A stretch of 64,000 bases of DNA from Rhodobacteraceae bacterium (ex Bugula neritina AB1) (GTDB lineage: Bacteria > Pseudomonadota > Alphaproteobacteria > Rhodobacterales > Rhodobacteraceae), in NCBI GenBank assembly GCA_001730095.1, contig MDLF01000074.1, forward strand, positions 248,001-312,000. The letters run 5' to 3'. The number at the start of each line of letters is the position of its first letter. The stretch's first letter is position 1. The translations under genes and the position numbers were made by a program. The notes below the pieces were generated by a model, which was not told the DNA's origin, made no database searches, and worked only from the letters and a program-made list of their open reading frames with translations. This document shows, piece after piece, positions 63,584 to 64,000 of this stretch.

Positions 63584-64000
63584 TCAGGCCTCTTCCTCCT
63601 CGGCCTCGACATGCGCCACCCGTGCGCCTGCCTTGTTGGAGGTGACGACCCCCAGCGATTTCAGCTTGCGATGCAGTGCCGAGCGTTCCATGCCGACAAA
63701 AGACGCCGTGCGGCTGATGTTGCCGCCGAACCGGTTGATCTGCGTCAGCAGGTATTCGCGTTCAAACGCCTCCCGCGCTTCGCGCAGCGGCAGTGTGGCC
63801 AAAGCACCAGACAGGACCACCCGGCCCTCCTCCTGCGGTTTTTCTTCTTCGCGCGGCAGATCCTTGGCCTCAATCGGCCCGCTGCCGTCGCCCAGGATCA
63901 GCACCCGCTCCACAAGGTTCTTGAGCTGGCGCACGTTGCCCGGCCACAGCATCGTCTGCATCAATGCCACGGCTTCATCCGTCAGCTCGCGCAGCGGCAG
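63584..64000 (-). CDS. ntrX: Nitrogen regulatory response regulator NtrX, C-terminal part
   Basis: The window holds the last 138 residues of a sigma54-type regulator that continues beyond the edge. It covers the end of the AAA+ domain (WPGNVRQLKNLVERVLIL) and the Fis-type helix-turn-helix (REYLLTQINRFGGNISRTASFVGMERSALHRKLKSLGV), with an acidic tail. The linker and HTH match NtrX, partner of NtrY. Its place near trkA-hfq-hflX agrees with the alphaproteobacterial ntrYX-trkA-hfq-hflX order. Confidence 0.92.
   Translation of the reverse strand: MPLRELTDEAVALMQTMLWPGNVRQLKNLVERVLILGDGSGPIEAKDLPREEEKPQEEGRVVLSGALATLPLREAREAFEREYLLTQINRFGGNISRTASFVGMERSALHRKLKSLGVVTSNKAGARVAHVEAEEEEA

Overview
The window looks like ordinary chromosome from a Roseobacter-group alphaproteobacterium (Rhodobacterales; the Leisingera/Phaeobacter/Ruegeria type fits best). 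The reasons are the gene neighbourhoods (recA next to alaS; a trkA-hfq-hflX block beside ntrX; a cckA-type hybrid kinase), GC-rich coding sequence with strong third-position bias, the alphaproteobacterial SOS-box type upstream of recA, and intergenic sequence of a kind I associate with Rhodobacteraceae. I see no prophage, insertion sequence, CRISPR array or rRNA operon. The genus is inference.

Layout. 1-7.2 kb: 3' end of an SMR-family efflux gene, typA, two small genes on the minus strand, then alaS and recA, with a promoter and two SOS boxes in front of recA. 7.2-16.5 kb: a sulfotransferase-like protein, then guaB-rsmB-cckA on the minus strand, a class III CoA transferase and a ferredoxin-ASKHA (RACo-like) reductive activator. 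16.5-23 kb: tRNA-Gly(CCC), a frameshifted exported-protein gene, the zwf-pgl-pgi sugar operon, a radical SAM protein, an RTX-like remnant and usg. 23-29 kb: gyrA, a small conserved protein, and ctaA followed by an M32 carboxypeptidase broken by a one-base frameshift. 29-37.5 kb: a TrmJ-type tRNA methyltransferase, a divergent ThiE-like protein, a HupE/UreJ membrane protein head-to-head with a DUF4198 protein, pseudouridine catabolism (psuK-psuG), a DUF502 protein, and a patatin hydrolase with 3-hydroxybutyrate dehydrogenase. 37.5-46 kb: a strong small-RNA candidate, an oligopeptide-type solute-binding protein, an XRE-cupin regulator, an acyl-CoA ligase, a FrnE/DsbA-like protein, a Bcr/CflA exporter and a TPR protein. 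46-57 kb: mfd, hemB, a SYLF-domain lipoprotein, a 3-hydroxyisobutyrate-dehydrogenase-like enzyme and a penicillin-acylase family hydrolase. 57-64 kb: trkA-trkH-hfq-hflX, an opposing module of two lipoproteins plus a secreted caspase-like protein, and the 3' end of ntrX.

Most genes are housekeeping: DNA repair (recA, mfd), topology (gyrA), translation and RNA (alaS, typA, hflX, hfq, rsmB, trmJ), central sugar entry to the Entner-Doudoroff/pentose phosphate routes (zwf, pgl, pgi), GMP (guaB), haem (hemB, ctaA) and potassium uptake (trkAH). The two most novel-looking items are (a) an opposite-strand module between ntrX and trkA made of a lipoprotein, a lipoprotein with a DNA-repeat-encoded Gly-Ser tail, and an exported caspase-like/Sel1 protein; and (b) an untranslated 76-nt transcription unit upstream of bdhA, with a good sigma70 promoter, an internal stem-loop and a textbook intrinsic terminator.
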